Below, piece by piece: positions 1-10,023 of a DNA stretch of 64,000 nt (the stretch's first letter is position 1; each line of letters begins with the position of its first letter). The DNA comes from Oscheius dolichura. Taxonomy: Eukaryota > Nematoda > Chromadorea > Rhabditida > Rhabditidae. The stretch lies in NCBI GenBank assembly GCA_932521035.1, contig OW051496.1, positions 7,192,001 through 7,256,000 of the forward strand, given 5' to 3'. The translations under genes and the position numbers were made by a program. The notes under the pieces are model-generated. The model ran no database searches and was not told where the DNA came from. It was given only the letters and a program-made list of their open reading frames with translations.

Positions 1-1094
1 TCCACCTGGAGACGAGCGTTCACTTCGATGAAGTAGTGGTTGCCGTCGCCGTCGAGGAGAAATTCTACCGTACCCGCATTCTGATAGCCCACGTGGCGGG
101 CAATCTTCAGGGCGTCGTCGAGGATCTTTTGACGGACTTGAGGGTCGAGGTGAGGGGCCGGGGCAATCTCCACCACTGAATGCTCTGTTAGAGTAATTAA
201 AGGTAACAAACCTTTCTGGTGCCTCCGCTGGACGGAGCAGTCCCTCTCGTACAGGTGGACGACATTTCCGTAGTGGTCTCCCATCAGCTGCACCTCGATG
301 TGCCTCGGCTTCGAGATGTACCGCTCAACGAACATCGAGCCGTCCCCGAAGTTGGTCTTGGCCTCTCCCGACGCCTCCGTAAAAGCCTTTCCGACGTCCG
401 CTAGATCGTCCACGCGACGCATGCCTCGTCCTCCGCCACCGAAGGCCGCCTTGAGGATGATCGGAGTGCCGAAGTTGTTGGCAAACTCGACGGCTTCCTC
501 GGCCGTGGTAATGGCGGTGTCCGTACCGGGGATGACCTGAATCGGAAGATAAGGGCCAGACCAAAGGTAAGCCTACAGGAACTCCTGCTTGGATCGCGCT
601 CTGCCTAGCGGCGACCTTGTCACCCATCTGGGCCATGACATCAGGAGAAGGGCCGATGAACCTCACGCCGGCCTCGGTCGCAGCACGGGCAAAGTCGGAC
701 CTCTCCGAGAGGAAACCATAGCCGGGATGGATGGCGTCGACGTTTTGCTCAACAGCAAGGCCGATAATTCCAGGAATATCCAAATAGGCTTCGATGGGGG
801 TCTTGCCCTTTCCGACTTCGTAGGCCTCGTCCACCTTCGACCGGTGGAGACTGTAGCGGTCAGCGTTGGCGTAGATGGCAACCGTGGCGATGTCCTGAAA
901 GCCAACCATTTACAGAAAAAGGCGAGAAAGAAACTGACCAGCTCACGGCAGGCACGCGACACACGGATGGCAATCTCTCCCCGGTTGGCAATGAGCACCT
1001 TCTTGATGGGACGAACGGTCGAGGCGTAGCGAAGGCCGCGGCGGCAAAGGAACTCCAGCTGCGCGGTACTACACGGACGGATGCGGTAGAACAT
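1..1094 (-). CDS. PC: Pyruvate carboxylase, N-terminal part (runs off the window)
   Basis: Mitochondrial biotin enzyme that carboxylates pyruvate to oxaloacetate. Only the start of the biotin carboxylase domain is here, in four exons: 1094-939, 894-577, 536-212 and 175-1, with introns of 44, 40 and 36 nt. The first ~30 residues are basic and hydroxylated, as in a mitochondrial presequence. Then come the nucleotide-fold start [30 protein letters not shown], the glycine-rich ATP loop [32 protein letters not shown] and EVNARLQVE. The order and spacing match pyruvate carboxylase better than acetyl- or propionyl-CoA carboxylase, especially the ERDCS-QRRHQK block followed by VEIAPA. The start is the first ATG of the exon carrying the presequence. 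It is divergent from the astacin gene. Confidence 0.96.
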
Positions 1095-1736
1095 CGCTGG
1101 TAAGATAGTTGTCAGTGAAAGTTGGAGAAGGCAAACGTACTTTCCTACTTTTTACGACGACGACGCAGTTTAGAAAGCTAAATGAACTAGAGGACTACTC
1201 TAGTTCGAGACACAGCAATGAATGAAGGGGCAGGGGATTTGCGGAAGGCACGTCAACTGGAAACGACAGGTCTTCGGAATTTTGACAAGTCATGTAGACG
1301 AGTTGCCATGTCGTGTAAAATCGGTGTGTGGAATCTTTCTAAAAAATCTTGGGGTGGCAAGGAAATAAGAAAAATGACACTGGCGTGCCCAGAAACGCGC
1401 CGATGTATACGTAGAATCTCGGTCACGAGGCAACAAGCGACTGTGGGTTATACGGCTTGCTGTCCCCGCCTCGATGCGCCAGTGCTGCTCTTTCTGAATT
1501 ATTTTTTTTCTAAACGGCACGGTCCAAAGTTGTTCTTTGGTATGCCCGGCCGAGCCGCGGATCAACCATCCAAAGTCAACTGTTCTCTTTCTGTTTCAAT
1601 AAATGGTCTTTTCAAATGCCGTCCCATAAAACCATCGACCGTGATCTTGGCCATTCGCCCCCAGATTCAAAGGAGCATCCTGAACCAACATGACCCCGTA
1701 TAAAAGGCCACGGCCCGGATCAGCCAATATCCAACG
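1095..1736. other. Divergent intergenic region between PC and astacin
   Basis: About 640 bp between divergent start codons. It holds the astacin TATA box near its right end and presumably both promoters. No convincing coding sequence is seen on either strand. Confidence 0.6.
1699..1706 (+). promoter_or_regulatory. TATA box of the astacin gene
   Basis: TATAAAAG lies 31-38 nt before the astacin ATG. That leaves room for a very short leader, or for core promoter use a few bases upstream of the start codon. Confidence 0.6.
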
Positions 1737-3957
1737 ATGCAACTGCTCCCGTTGCTCCTCCTTGTCCTCTGCTTCGTGCTCGCCGAGGCAGCCCGCTTTG
1801 ATGGCCAGAGGGATCGGACAAATGCGGCCTCTGTGAGGGACTCCGTCAAGGACAAGATCCGGAACCGTTTCGGGAAGATGTCCCAGGAGACGAAACAGCG
1901 CATGACCAAGCAGATTGGAAACATGGATGCTCGCAAGGCCCGGCTGGAGAAGATCGTGAACAGGCCGCACAGGCAGCTGTCGGAGGAGGAGAAGGCCAAA
2001 CTACAGGAGAGACTGACCAAGCTGACACCCATCCAAACGGAGAGGCCCAACGAGAACGAGCCGACTGATCTCTTCGAAGTCAACATGAAGGAGGGAATCG
2101 CCGAGTATTTTTATCAGGGCGATATGGACCTTACCGAGTGAGTTCTTATCATCCTCTCATCTGCTATAATTTTAGGGAACAAGTAACCGACTTGGAGCAC
2201 CAGCTCTCACCTGACCCGGTCAACGCCAGGAAGAAGAGACAGGCCTCCTCCGTCTACAACAAATGGTCCAACAACACCGTCTACTTCTACTTCGACTCGT
2301 CAGTCAGTGAGTATCTTCCCTATTCCCCAAAGAGGAGACACCTCCTTCAGATGCTAGGAAGCAGGTCTCGGTCGCGGCTGCCCACCAGTACATTCAATCT
2401 CGCACCTGTGTCAACTTTGTACAGAGCTCAACTGCCGCCAACCGGGTCAAGGTATTCAGTTTTTGATTTAAGCACGACTACCGTAAGCCAAAAGGACACG
2501 AATGATAATTCCAGGTGTTCAACGGAAACGGGTGCTTCTCTTCTCTGGGAATGATTGGAGGAGAACAGACGCTCTCTCTGGGAGACGGTTGCGAGGTTAT
2601 CGGCACCTCTGCTCACGAGTTCACCCATGCCTTGGGCATCTGGCACACCCAGATGAGATCCGACAGGGACTACTTCGTAACCATCGATATGACCTACGTC
2701 CCGCCTGGTTATCAAGGAAACTTCGACAAACTGGTCGCTGCTGACAACATCATCTACACACCTTATGAATACGGTAGCTTTATGCAGTACAGCAGCAACA
2801 GGTGAGGGGGATACTTAGAAAGAAGCATAGGGGTCGTTTCAGTTTTACCGATCCTAGCAGCCAGCTTTCCATCGTACCCAAGGACATGGATTACGCGTAC
2901 ACCATGGGTAATAGACAGATCTCCTTCTACGATATTGTCATGATCAACAAACACTACGGATGTGATGGTGAGTACCTAGTATTTGAACCCAGATGATGGA
3001 GATTCTCAGCCGCCTGCCCGCCTGCCACGTCTGCCCAATGCCAAAACGGAGGAGTACCCAACCCCCGCAACTGTGCCACCTGTAACTGTCCTCTCGGCTA
3101 TGAGGGTACCCTCTGCAACCAACGAGTAGGCCAGCCCTAGTTTAAAGGAGCCATCGAATATTCAGCCGGCCGGTTGTGGAGAGACTCTGACCGCTACGAG
3201 CAGCTGGCAGACCAAGTCCTTCAGCTACGGAAATACCACGGACAACGTCAACGTCAGGGACATCTTCGACTACTGCAACTATTGGATTAATGTGAGTCCT
3301 TCAAAGTCACAATAGACAACGCCACATTCTAGGCACCTGCGGGACAGAACGTACAAGTTCAAATAACCTCGATGTGGAACTCCCAGTGCCAGTTCGGCTG
3401 TCCCTTCAACGGACTCGAAATCAAGGGAAACCCCGACACCAAGCTCACCAATCCCCGCTACTGCTGCCCGGAGTTCAACAACCAGATCTTTACCAGCTAT
3501 CTCAACCCTACTCCGGTCATCGCCTTCAACCGCTACTTCTATACCACCTTCACTATCCAGTACAGAGCCGTGCCGAGCAATTCAGTCCCCCCGGCGCCGA
3601 CTCCCATCGTCCCGCCGCCTTCCACCGTAGCACCGACCCAACCCATCCCTACTAACTGCCACAACATGAACACAGCGTTAGTTGCCCTGCATTCTTGGAT
3701 ATAGCCACGGTTTCAGTGCTGCCTGTGCTCAGAACAAGGCTGCCGGCTTCTGTACCAGCACGGCCTACTCCTTCCAAACAATCAAGTACAACTGTGCCGT
3801 GGACTGCGGCCTCTGCGGACAGGCAGCCAACCCCTGCGTAGACATCTACTCCAACTGTGCCGGGATCAAGGCCAGTGGCCAATGCGTGTCGCTCGACAGC
3901 ATGGTCGCTGAATATAATTGTGCCCTGACTTGCGGCTTCTGTTCCAATCCTAATTAG
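1737..3957 (+). CDS. Secreted astacin-family zinc metalloprotease with EGF, CUB and two ShK modules
   Basis: Nine exons: 1737-2137, 2176-2306, 2351-2451, 2515-2801, 2843-2967, 3010-3125, 3166-3291, 3333-3676 and 3717-3957. The product is about 623 residues. Order: hydrophobic signal peptide (residues 1-19); a long charged propeptide ending in a furin-type RKKR site; catalytic domain with zinc motif HEFTHALGIWH and the Met-turn SFMQY; an EGF-like cysteine module; a CUB-like region; a proline/threonine linker; and two cysteine-rich ShK-type modules at the C-terminus. Such NAS proteases act outside the cell on cuticle, eggshell or gut matrix; the substrate here is unknown. The usual glutamate after the third zinc histidine is Thr, a change I would check. 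The frame stays open over all eight short introns. Confidence 0.93.
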
Positions 3958-3997
3958 ATACGGGAGTGCCAAACGTTGTACACTAGCAAAGCAGGTC

Positions 3998-4003
3998 AAT
4001 AAA
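3998..4003 (+). terminator. Poly(A) signal of the astacin gene
   Basis: AATAAA 41 nt after the astacin stop codon. The next same-strand gene starts within 165 nt. Confidence 0.6.
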
Positions 4004-4166
4004 CATGGGTTGCATCTGTTGTATCGAACTTGGTCCGTATCCGGCCGATCTCCCCTGCCAGTACGCAATTGCGTATTGCTCTTTTTCTCAATCTCCAGGG
4101 CCGGCACTTTCCCGAATTCCTTGTCATTTGCCGGTTGGTGTCGCATATCGTGTCTGCCCGCCTTAT

Positions 4167-5251
4167 ATGATCAGTCGCTTCGTCCCAAAACACGATCCCG
4201 TTGACCATAAACTCCTTCGTCTGCTACAAAATGAGCTCCAAAACATCGGCCGGCTGGTAGTCCTCACAGGAGCAGGGATTTCAACAGAATCAGGTCTTTA
4301 TTTCGTTCTATTTGTTCTGTTCTTCTACTTTGTCGGGTAGAAATGGCCAAGTTTCAGGAATTCCGGACTACCGGTCCAAAAATGTCGGGCTTTACGAAAG
4401 GTCGAACCATCGTCCCGTGACGCATCAGGAATTTATGAAATCTGAGAAAATTAGGAGAAGGTATCTGCCGTTTATTGTCAGTTTTTATTCGTTGTTGTCA
4501 GATACTGGGCTAGGAACTTTCTAGCTTGGCCAAATTTTTCGCGAGCCGAATTCAACCCTACCCATTTGACCCTGGCCAGCTGGGAGAGGTCTGACCGTTT
4601 CTCGTGGCTGATTACTCAAAATGTCGACGGATTACACCACAAGTAGGCGACCTCCTCCACCCACGTGAAGATGCCCCTTCTAGAGCAGGGTCCTCCTTAG
4701 TGACGGAGCTGCACGGCTGCGGCCACCGGGTGAGGTGTATGTCTTGTGGGAGCATCACCCCGAGGGAGGAGCTGCAGTCCCGCCTGGCTGCCTTGAATCC
4801 CGCCTGGGGATCGGCCTGCTCGCCGGGGGAGATCGCGCCTGATGGAGATGTACATATTGAGCCGGGAGCAGACGAGGCATGTCTTTTGAACGTCGCGGAT
4901 GACCGCAACATTCCAGGGGTTTGAGCTGCCCGCATGTGAGAAATGCGGGGGAAGTATTCTGAAGACGGATGTGGTCTTTTTCGGGGACAATGTGCCGAGG
5001 ACGACGGTCGATCAGCTCTACAACAAGGTAGGCAGACGGGGTTTCTTCTCACCCTCTTCCAGCTGGATGACTGCGACGGCCTGTTGGTCCTCGGCTCGTC
5101 GTTGAGTGTCATGTCCGGCTACCGGTTCGCCTATCACGTCCATCTCCAGAACAAGCCCCTGCTCATAGTGAATATCGGGCCGACCAGAGCCGACCACCTC
5201 GCCACCCTCAAAATCGAGGCCAGAGCCAGTCAGGTCGTCACCCAACTGTGA
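4167..5251 (+). CDS. SIRT4: SIRT4-type mitochondrial sirtuin (NAD-dependent acyl/ADP-ribosyl enzyme)
   Basis: Six exons: 4167-4293, 4358-4460, 4502-4642, 4684-4876, 4917-5027 and 5063-5251; about 287 residues. Seen in order: GAGISTESGIPDYRS (NAD site), TQNVDGLHHKAG, the catalytic histidine in TELHGC, two CxxC pairs of the zinc ribbon, APDGDV, DVVFFGD, LGSSLSVMSGYRF and NIGPTRAD. APDGDV and the SGYRF and NIGPTR blocks point to SIRT4 rather than SIRT5 or SIRT3. The intron at 4877-4916 has a GC donor; using it gives exactly the residue spacing of animal SIRT4 between APDGDV and the second CxxC. An in-frame ATG at 4005 would add 54 residues, but homology begins at SRFVP, so 4167 is preferred. A mitochondrial presequence is not obvious from 4167. 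Confidence 0.92.
4877..4916 (+). other. GC-AG intron in SIRT4
   Basis: The exon ends ...GACGAG and the intron begins GCATGT and ends TTCCAG (40 nt). No GT donor gives both an open frame and the conserved spacing. Confidence 0.85.
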
Positions 5252-5255
5252 CACA

Positions 5256-5272
5256 AATAAATCGGATTTATT
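5256..5272. terminator. Facing poly(A) signals of convergent SIRT4 and KDM4 genes
   Basis: AATAAA on the plus strand at 5256-5261 serves SIRT4. TTTATT at 5267-5272 is AATAAA on the minus strand and can serve KDM4. The transcripts must overlap at their 3' ends. Confidence 0.55.
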
Positions 5273-5350
5273 GGTACATGACTGGAGTGAAAGATGACTT
5301 TCGGGGGAGAGATCAGAGATATAAATTTGACCTATAGGGAGGACATAGTG

Positions 5351-8300
5351 TCAGGTTTCAAGCGGGGGATGACTAAAACTAAGCTCTTCCTGGGCCTGTC
5401 GCCGGTATCCGGCCGGGATCTTGTCCGTGGGACCTATTATCTGGGTGCGGTTGAAGTGGCTCTGGTTGCTGCCGAATTGCACAGTGTAGCGAGAGTGGGT
5501 GTATGCGTTTCGGAAATAGCAGTCATCTTCTCCGCGGTTGGAAGTGCGGATTCGCAGCTGAAACGGGAGGGGTCTTCTCATAAGGATGGCATCCCACCTT
5601 GGCCCCCTCCTTGTGGTAGAAGCGGTCGCACTCGTCGCAGCTGCAGGAGAGCACCTTGAGGTAGTCGATGGCCTCGAACATCCCATTGAGTCGGGTGACC
5701 GCGACACGGTGCTCCTCGTGGTACTTTTGTACAAAGCCCAACTCAAGCCTCTTTGCCAGTGGCAGATATACCTTCGTCCCTGGCGAGATGAGATCTTTCT
5801 CTGCAATTCCCCCTGATTGTACCCACTACGAGACGAGATACCTTCTCCGTGGGTGGGGAAGACATGCTTGTCACAGACCATGACCGTGTTTCTGGGGAAC
5901 TCCCTCTCCTCGAAGTTGAATCCCGCCTGCTTCGCACAGGTTGTATGGGCCAGGGTTATCTCGTGGGTGGGCTAAATACCGGAAATGAGAGAAATGCTAA
6001 CTGTTGACATACGGAATATTCAGCACAGAGCGAGCACTGTATCAGGCCCTCCTTCATGTTTCCGCAGATCTCACAGTTCCATCTGGATCTCTCGGTGAAG
6101 TCGCTCTCCGCACTCACATAGGCGCAATTCAAGAAGCCACTGAAACGGTGGGCTCTCTCCAATTAACTGTCTAATTACTTACAAAATACTGTTCTGGGGG
6201 AGGTGGCAGATGGAGGGATAGGTCTTGCAGAGGGTCGGCCCGACATCCTTGTCGAACGAGGTCCGCCGGTTCATGATGGCGCACGTGACGTGGACCATCC
6301 CCCGGTCTATGCCAACTTCACACGGGAGGAGGGCGCCTCCCCGCATCTCGCACAGGTTACAAGACGCGAAACGAATGGCCGTGTCGTTTCGATCCCGGCA
6401 ACGGAAGCACTTCCAGTTTTCTGGAAGAGGAAAGTCTAAAAAATGTGGAGGTGCTTACGAAGATCGGCGACTTCTCCTCCGTAACAGCTAGGATGCACGG
6501 TAATCTTGCAATTATAGCAGGAGACGAGGATGTCCTCCTCGGGGTCGACCAGTCCCGTCCCTATCACGCCCTTGGAGAACATCTTGGCCTTTACCAGCCT
6601 CTTCGACCTGAATCCTCTTCATTTTTGTATAAAAGAATTGAACCAACCTCTGGGGGATGTCCTCATCATCGGCTATCTTCTCCCAGTGGCTCTTTGGCCA
6701 GAAGAGGAGGCAGACCGAGCAGTGGGGCGGGTAGCGTGACTGTGTCTGGTTCTCCCCCTTCTCGTAGAAGAGGTTCGGCTGTGTCCGACAATACAATTCC
6801 GGCTGCGTCTTCATCCAGTTGCCCCTCTTCCTCTTCAACTTGTCCCCCATGGCCCGTTCCTTCAGTCCCTTCCGTTTTTTCCTCTCCTGGGGTGTCAGGG
6901 GATAGGGCGTGGTCTCAATGAAGTTGTACTTGGCCCCGAACCAATACTCCTTCCAGTTATCAAGCTCATCCTTTCGGTACCTTTTCATGAACACCTGGAG
7001 ATATAGTCTCCTTATTAGGGGGAGGGGGAGGCGTACCTCCATATTGAGAGTGACCGACTCCTTGCACTGGCAGATGACGACATTCTTGCCGTAGTCGATC
7101 CACCGATCTATGGCGAAATTCGTCGACTCGGCGCAGTTATACCCCAGGTTGAAACCCATATGGTATCCCTAAATTGTTGTTTCTCCGTTGCCAACGTGAC
7201 TCACTCGTGGGAAGGTGATCATGAACTCGTTCGGCCTCTGAATCATCGATCCGAACGGGATGTTATGCAGCTTCAATAGTTCCGGATTCAATAGGCACAA
7301 CTTATGGCGCGGATGGGCCTGTACTCTATATTTTGAAAGTGGTTGGATGAGTCTACCTTGCACGAAGCTTTACATTCCGGGAAGTATTGGTCCAGTATTT
7401 TCTCGAAGCGATCAGCCGCCTCGGCCGGGATGCCCCACCAGTACTTCGGTGCCCCGTAGTGGAGATAGTTGATCGAGTAGAGGTCCATGTCCTCGGCGTG
7501 CCAGGGGAACGACGTCTTGAACATGCCGAAATAGAGGTAGACGGTGTTCACTCCCCGTACCTTAATCCCTCCTGTCTCTAATTTCAATAGAAAGACTCAC
7601 AATTCCGACTTTCTTGTACTCGTCCAGTACGGAATCCAGCTGGTTCATGTTGAACTCGGCTATCCCCTCGTCGTAGATGCTTCCCTCCGTGTCGGCTCCA
7701 TAGATTGGCTCCCTCTCCTTTATATGGTTCCACATATATCTGAGCTTGTCTGTCTCCCAGATGATTATGGTTAATAGCTACCGTTCCAAGTCCCTGCCCT
7801 CCAAGCACTGCACCTCCTTGGGTGTCCGATAAGCGGCCGAGTTGGCCATGTGCCGGAACTCCTTGACACTCATCTGCTTCTTGAATATCTCGTTGTATTT
7901 TTCGTAGTAGTCCCGGTGCTCTCCCCGTGTCACTTCCCGAACCGGACTGAAACTGTCTCCTTCTGGTCTGCCCTAGTGATTGCCCCCCTCCTAGAGTGGC
8001 TGCCCCCGCCACGCGGCCGCCCATATGGTTAACAGCTGATGAACCGCGCCCCTTCCCCGCTATTATTTACAGCTATCTTCTCTCCTTTTCCGCGAGTGGT
8101 AAAGTTCTCCTCTTCTCTGATAAGAAATATTGCCCTTGTGCCGGCTTTGTTTACCCTCTTCCAACAGCCACGTGTCTCTGTCTCACGGCATCCCTCACCT
8201 CTTTATAATGTACTGGTCGACATCGTCGAAGTTCTTCTTACTGGGCCGGGGTGTCCATCCCTCGGGCGGGACGATCTTACAGATCCCGCACCTGCCGTGG

Positions 8301-8821
8301 GCCCCGACGTTTTCGATCTTCTTTATATAGCCCGAGAAGTCTTTAAACTCTTCAGCTGTGGGGTAGAAGGTCAGGACCTCTGTCGTCCCCGTCGGAAAGT
8401 GGGCTGGATGCTTTTTACTGAAAGGGAAAAGGATTAAGGAGGAGTAAAGGCTGGGAAACCCGTCCCATTCTCGTCGGCGGACTGAAGACCCACGTAAACA
8501 ACAACATGACGAAGCAAAACACGGAAAACAGAAAATGAACAGAAAATGGTAGGAAAGCTTGAGATACATTCCGTTTTTTGTGTTTTGTGTTCTCGAGACA
8601 GGGAGGACGGAAAGCAAAGACGGTAATAAGAGGGAAGAGCGAACTTACGTCTCAAAAATCTGGCTTGTTCCGTCGCTAAATCTGATAGGACTATCAGCTG
8701 TGGAGAAGAAACTGAATTGGTTGGAATGGAAAGGGAGACAGACTGGGGCATACCTCTCTTTGCCTACATTAGGAGGAGGCGAGCCACCCGTCGAGTCAGG
8801 TGCGTCCCCATCCGTACTCAT
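5351..8821 (-). CDS. KDM4: KDM4/JMJD2-type histone lysine demethylase
   Basis: Fourteen exons: 8821-8754, 8417-8199, 7946-7782, 7739-7601, 7560-7357, 7318-7205, 7168-7037, 6994-6648, 6607-6459, 6420-6183, 6139-6013, 5971-5842, 5800-5598 and 5557-5351; about 813 residues. JmjN ([14 protein letters not shown]...) is followed by JmjC. The Fe(II) ligands are visible as H and E in FPWHAEDMD and H in GYHMGFN, so a 2-oxoglutarate demethylase active on H3K9/H3K36 methyl marks is expected. Then come a basic linker, a PHD and an extended PHD module ([44 protein letters not shown]), and a C-terminal Tudor-like region starting [11 protein letters not shown]. The first two introns are long (336 and 252 nt); the others are 36-43 nt. 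A CxCxxC insert in the Tudor region is unusual. Confidence 0.94.
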
Positions 8822-10023
8822 TATTATGCAATTATCATCTCTATTAATTGAACTGAAAAATCAATTAAAAATTAAGAGAAGGGGGAGAGAAAAATGAGAG
8901 AGGTTGATGATTCGGTTAGGAGACGGCATACTCCTTTTAGGCGACCCCGTCCCTTGCGACCTACAATTTCCTGGACATGGCTCATCAACTTGTCATAAGC
9001 ATAGAGGAAAAAGCAGAGATTGACCTTTTAGGTCAAGTGGAAACTAATAAAAAGTAGGGTTGACGTGCAAAAGATCAAATAGAACCACGCCGCAGGGTGA
9101 CATGCCGAGATGGGCGCGATGAGCTGTCTCTGTAAACAGCGGACAGGCTAATTATAGCACTGGGAGGTCTTGGCATTTGGAATAACGGACTATAGCTGGA
9201 GAAAAGGTCATTTGGGACCATTTTCTTCACTTCTTTTTGATATTTTCTAGTAAATAAGAGATGGATTTGATTTGTAACCGAATTTACACTTTGAATCTAT
9301 AATAAGGGGTAAATTAAACCAATCAAGTTGGAGAATAAATGATGGATTTTCTTTGGAACTTCTTCTCCCTGCCCTTTACCTCATCAGCCTCCTCACTACG
9401 GCTCATAAGGATATAATAATATAAGTCTCATGTAAATCTCGGCGCCATCCATTAGAAGATTGCTCCTCTCCTTGTATGCCGCCTCCCAAAAGGCGCTGAC
9501 TCATCTGTGGATAATGTCAACGGATCAAAAGACATCGAGACAAGCCGTCAGATAGTTATCGAGCTAATTCTAAGCCATCTTCTTGAAAGTGGCGAGTACT
9601 GAGGGCATTGCCCCCTTGAGGCCCGATCGACGCTAATTGTCCCAGATCAAAAAGTGTTCTTTTATCTAGAAGAGGTGACGTCCTAGTCATCAAAACAAGG
9701 AGCCACACTATTCTCGTACTTCTTCTCTTGAATAAACTAAAAATGGCCAGTTCGGCGAGTGTTTACTGCTTGCTATTGAGACTAGCAATGTTCGCAGCTT
9801 CTCGTCCTCCGTCGACCCTCCTGCCCTCTATGGAAGACGATTATGGAAGGGGGAGGATCGCATTGAGCGGTCAATCCCGACCCGCCCGACCGGTCAACCG
9901 TTCTACTCACAAAATCAACGAGACAATATCATTTTCCAGTGACTTTTAAACAATAACGTCATCCTCCACTCTGCCACACCTTTCGTCTTGTAGCAGGAGG
10001 ACGACAAACACATAGTCTCAGGA
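8822..10023. other. Divergent intergenic region, KDM4 / first NHE
   Basis: About 1.2 kb. An ORF at 9743-9949 (ATG) encodes a signal-like hydrophobic start and two N-glycosylation sequons, and could be a 5' exon of the exchanger. However, no good donor joins it in phase to the exon beginning near 9994; only CCG|GTC at 9891 is phase-compatible. Otherwise nothing is recognised. Confidence 0.5.

Noticed and set aside
9743-9949. Signal-peptide-like ORF with two N-glycosylation sequons, a possible first exon of exchanger A
   Set aside because: Its best donor is in the wrong phase for the following exon, and the only phase-compatible GT is weak. Copy B gives no parallel. Mentioned only as a possibility.
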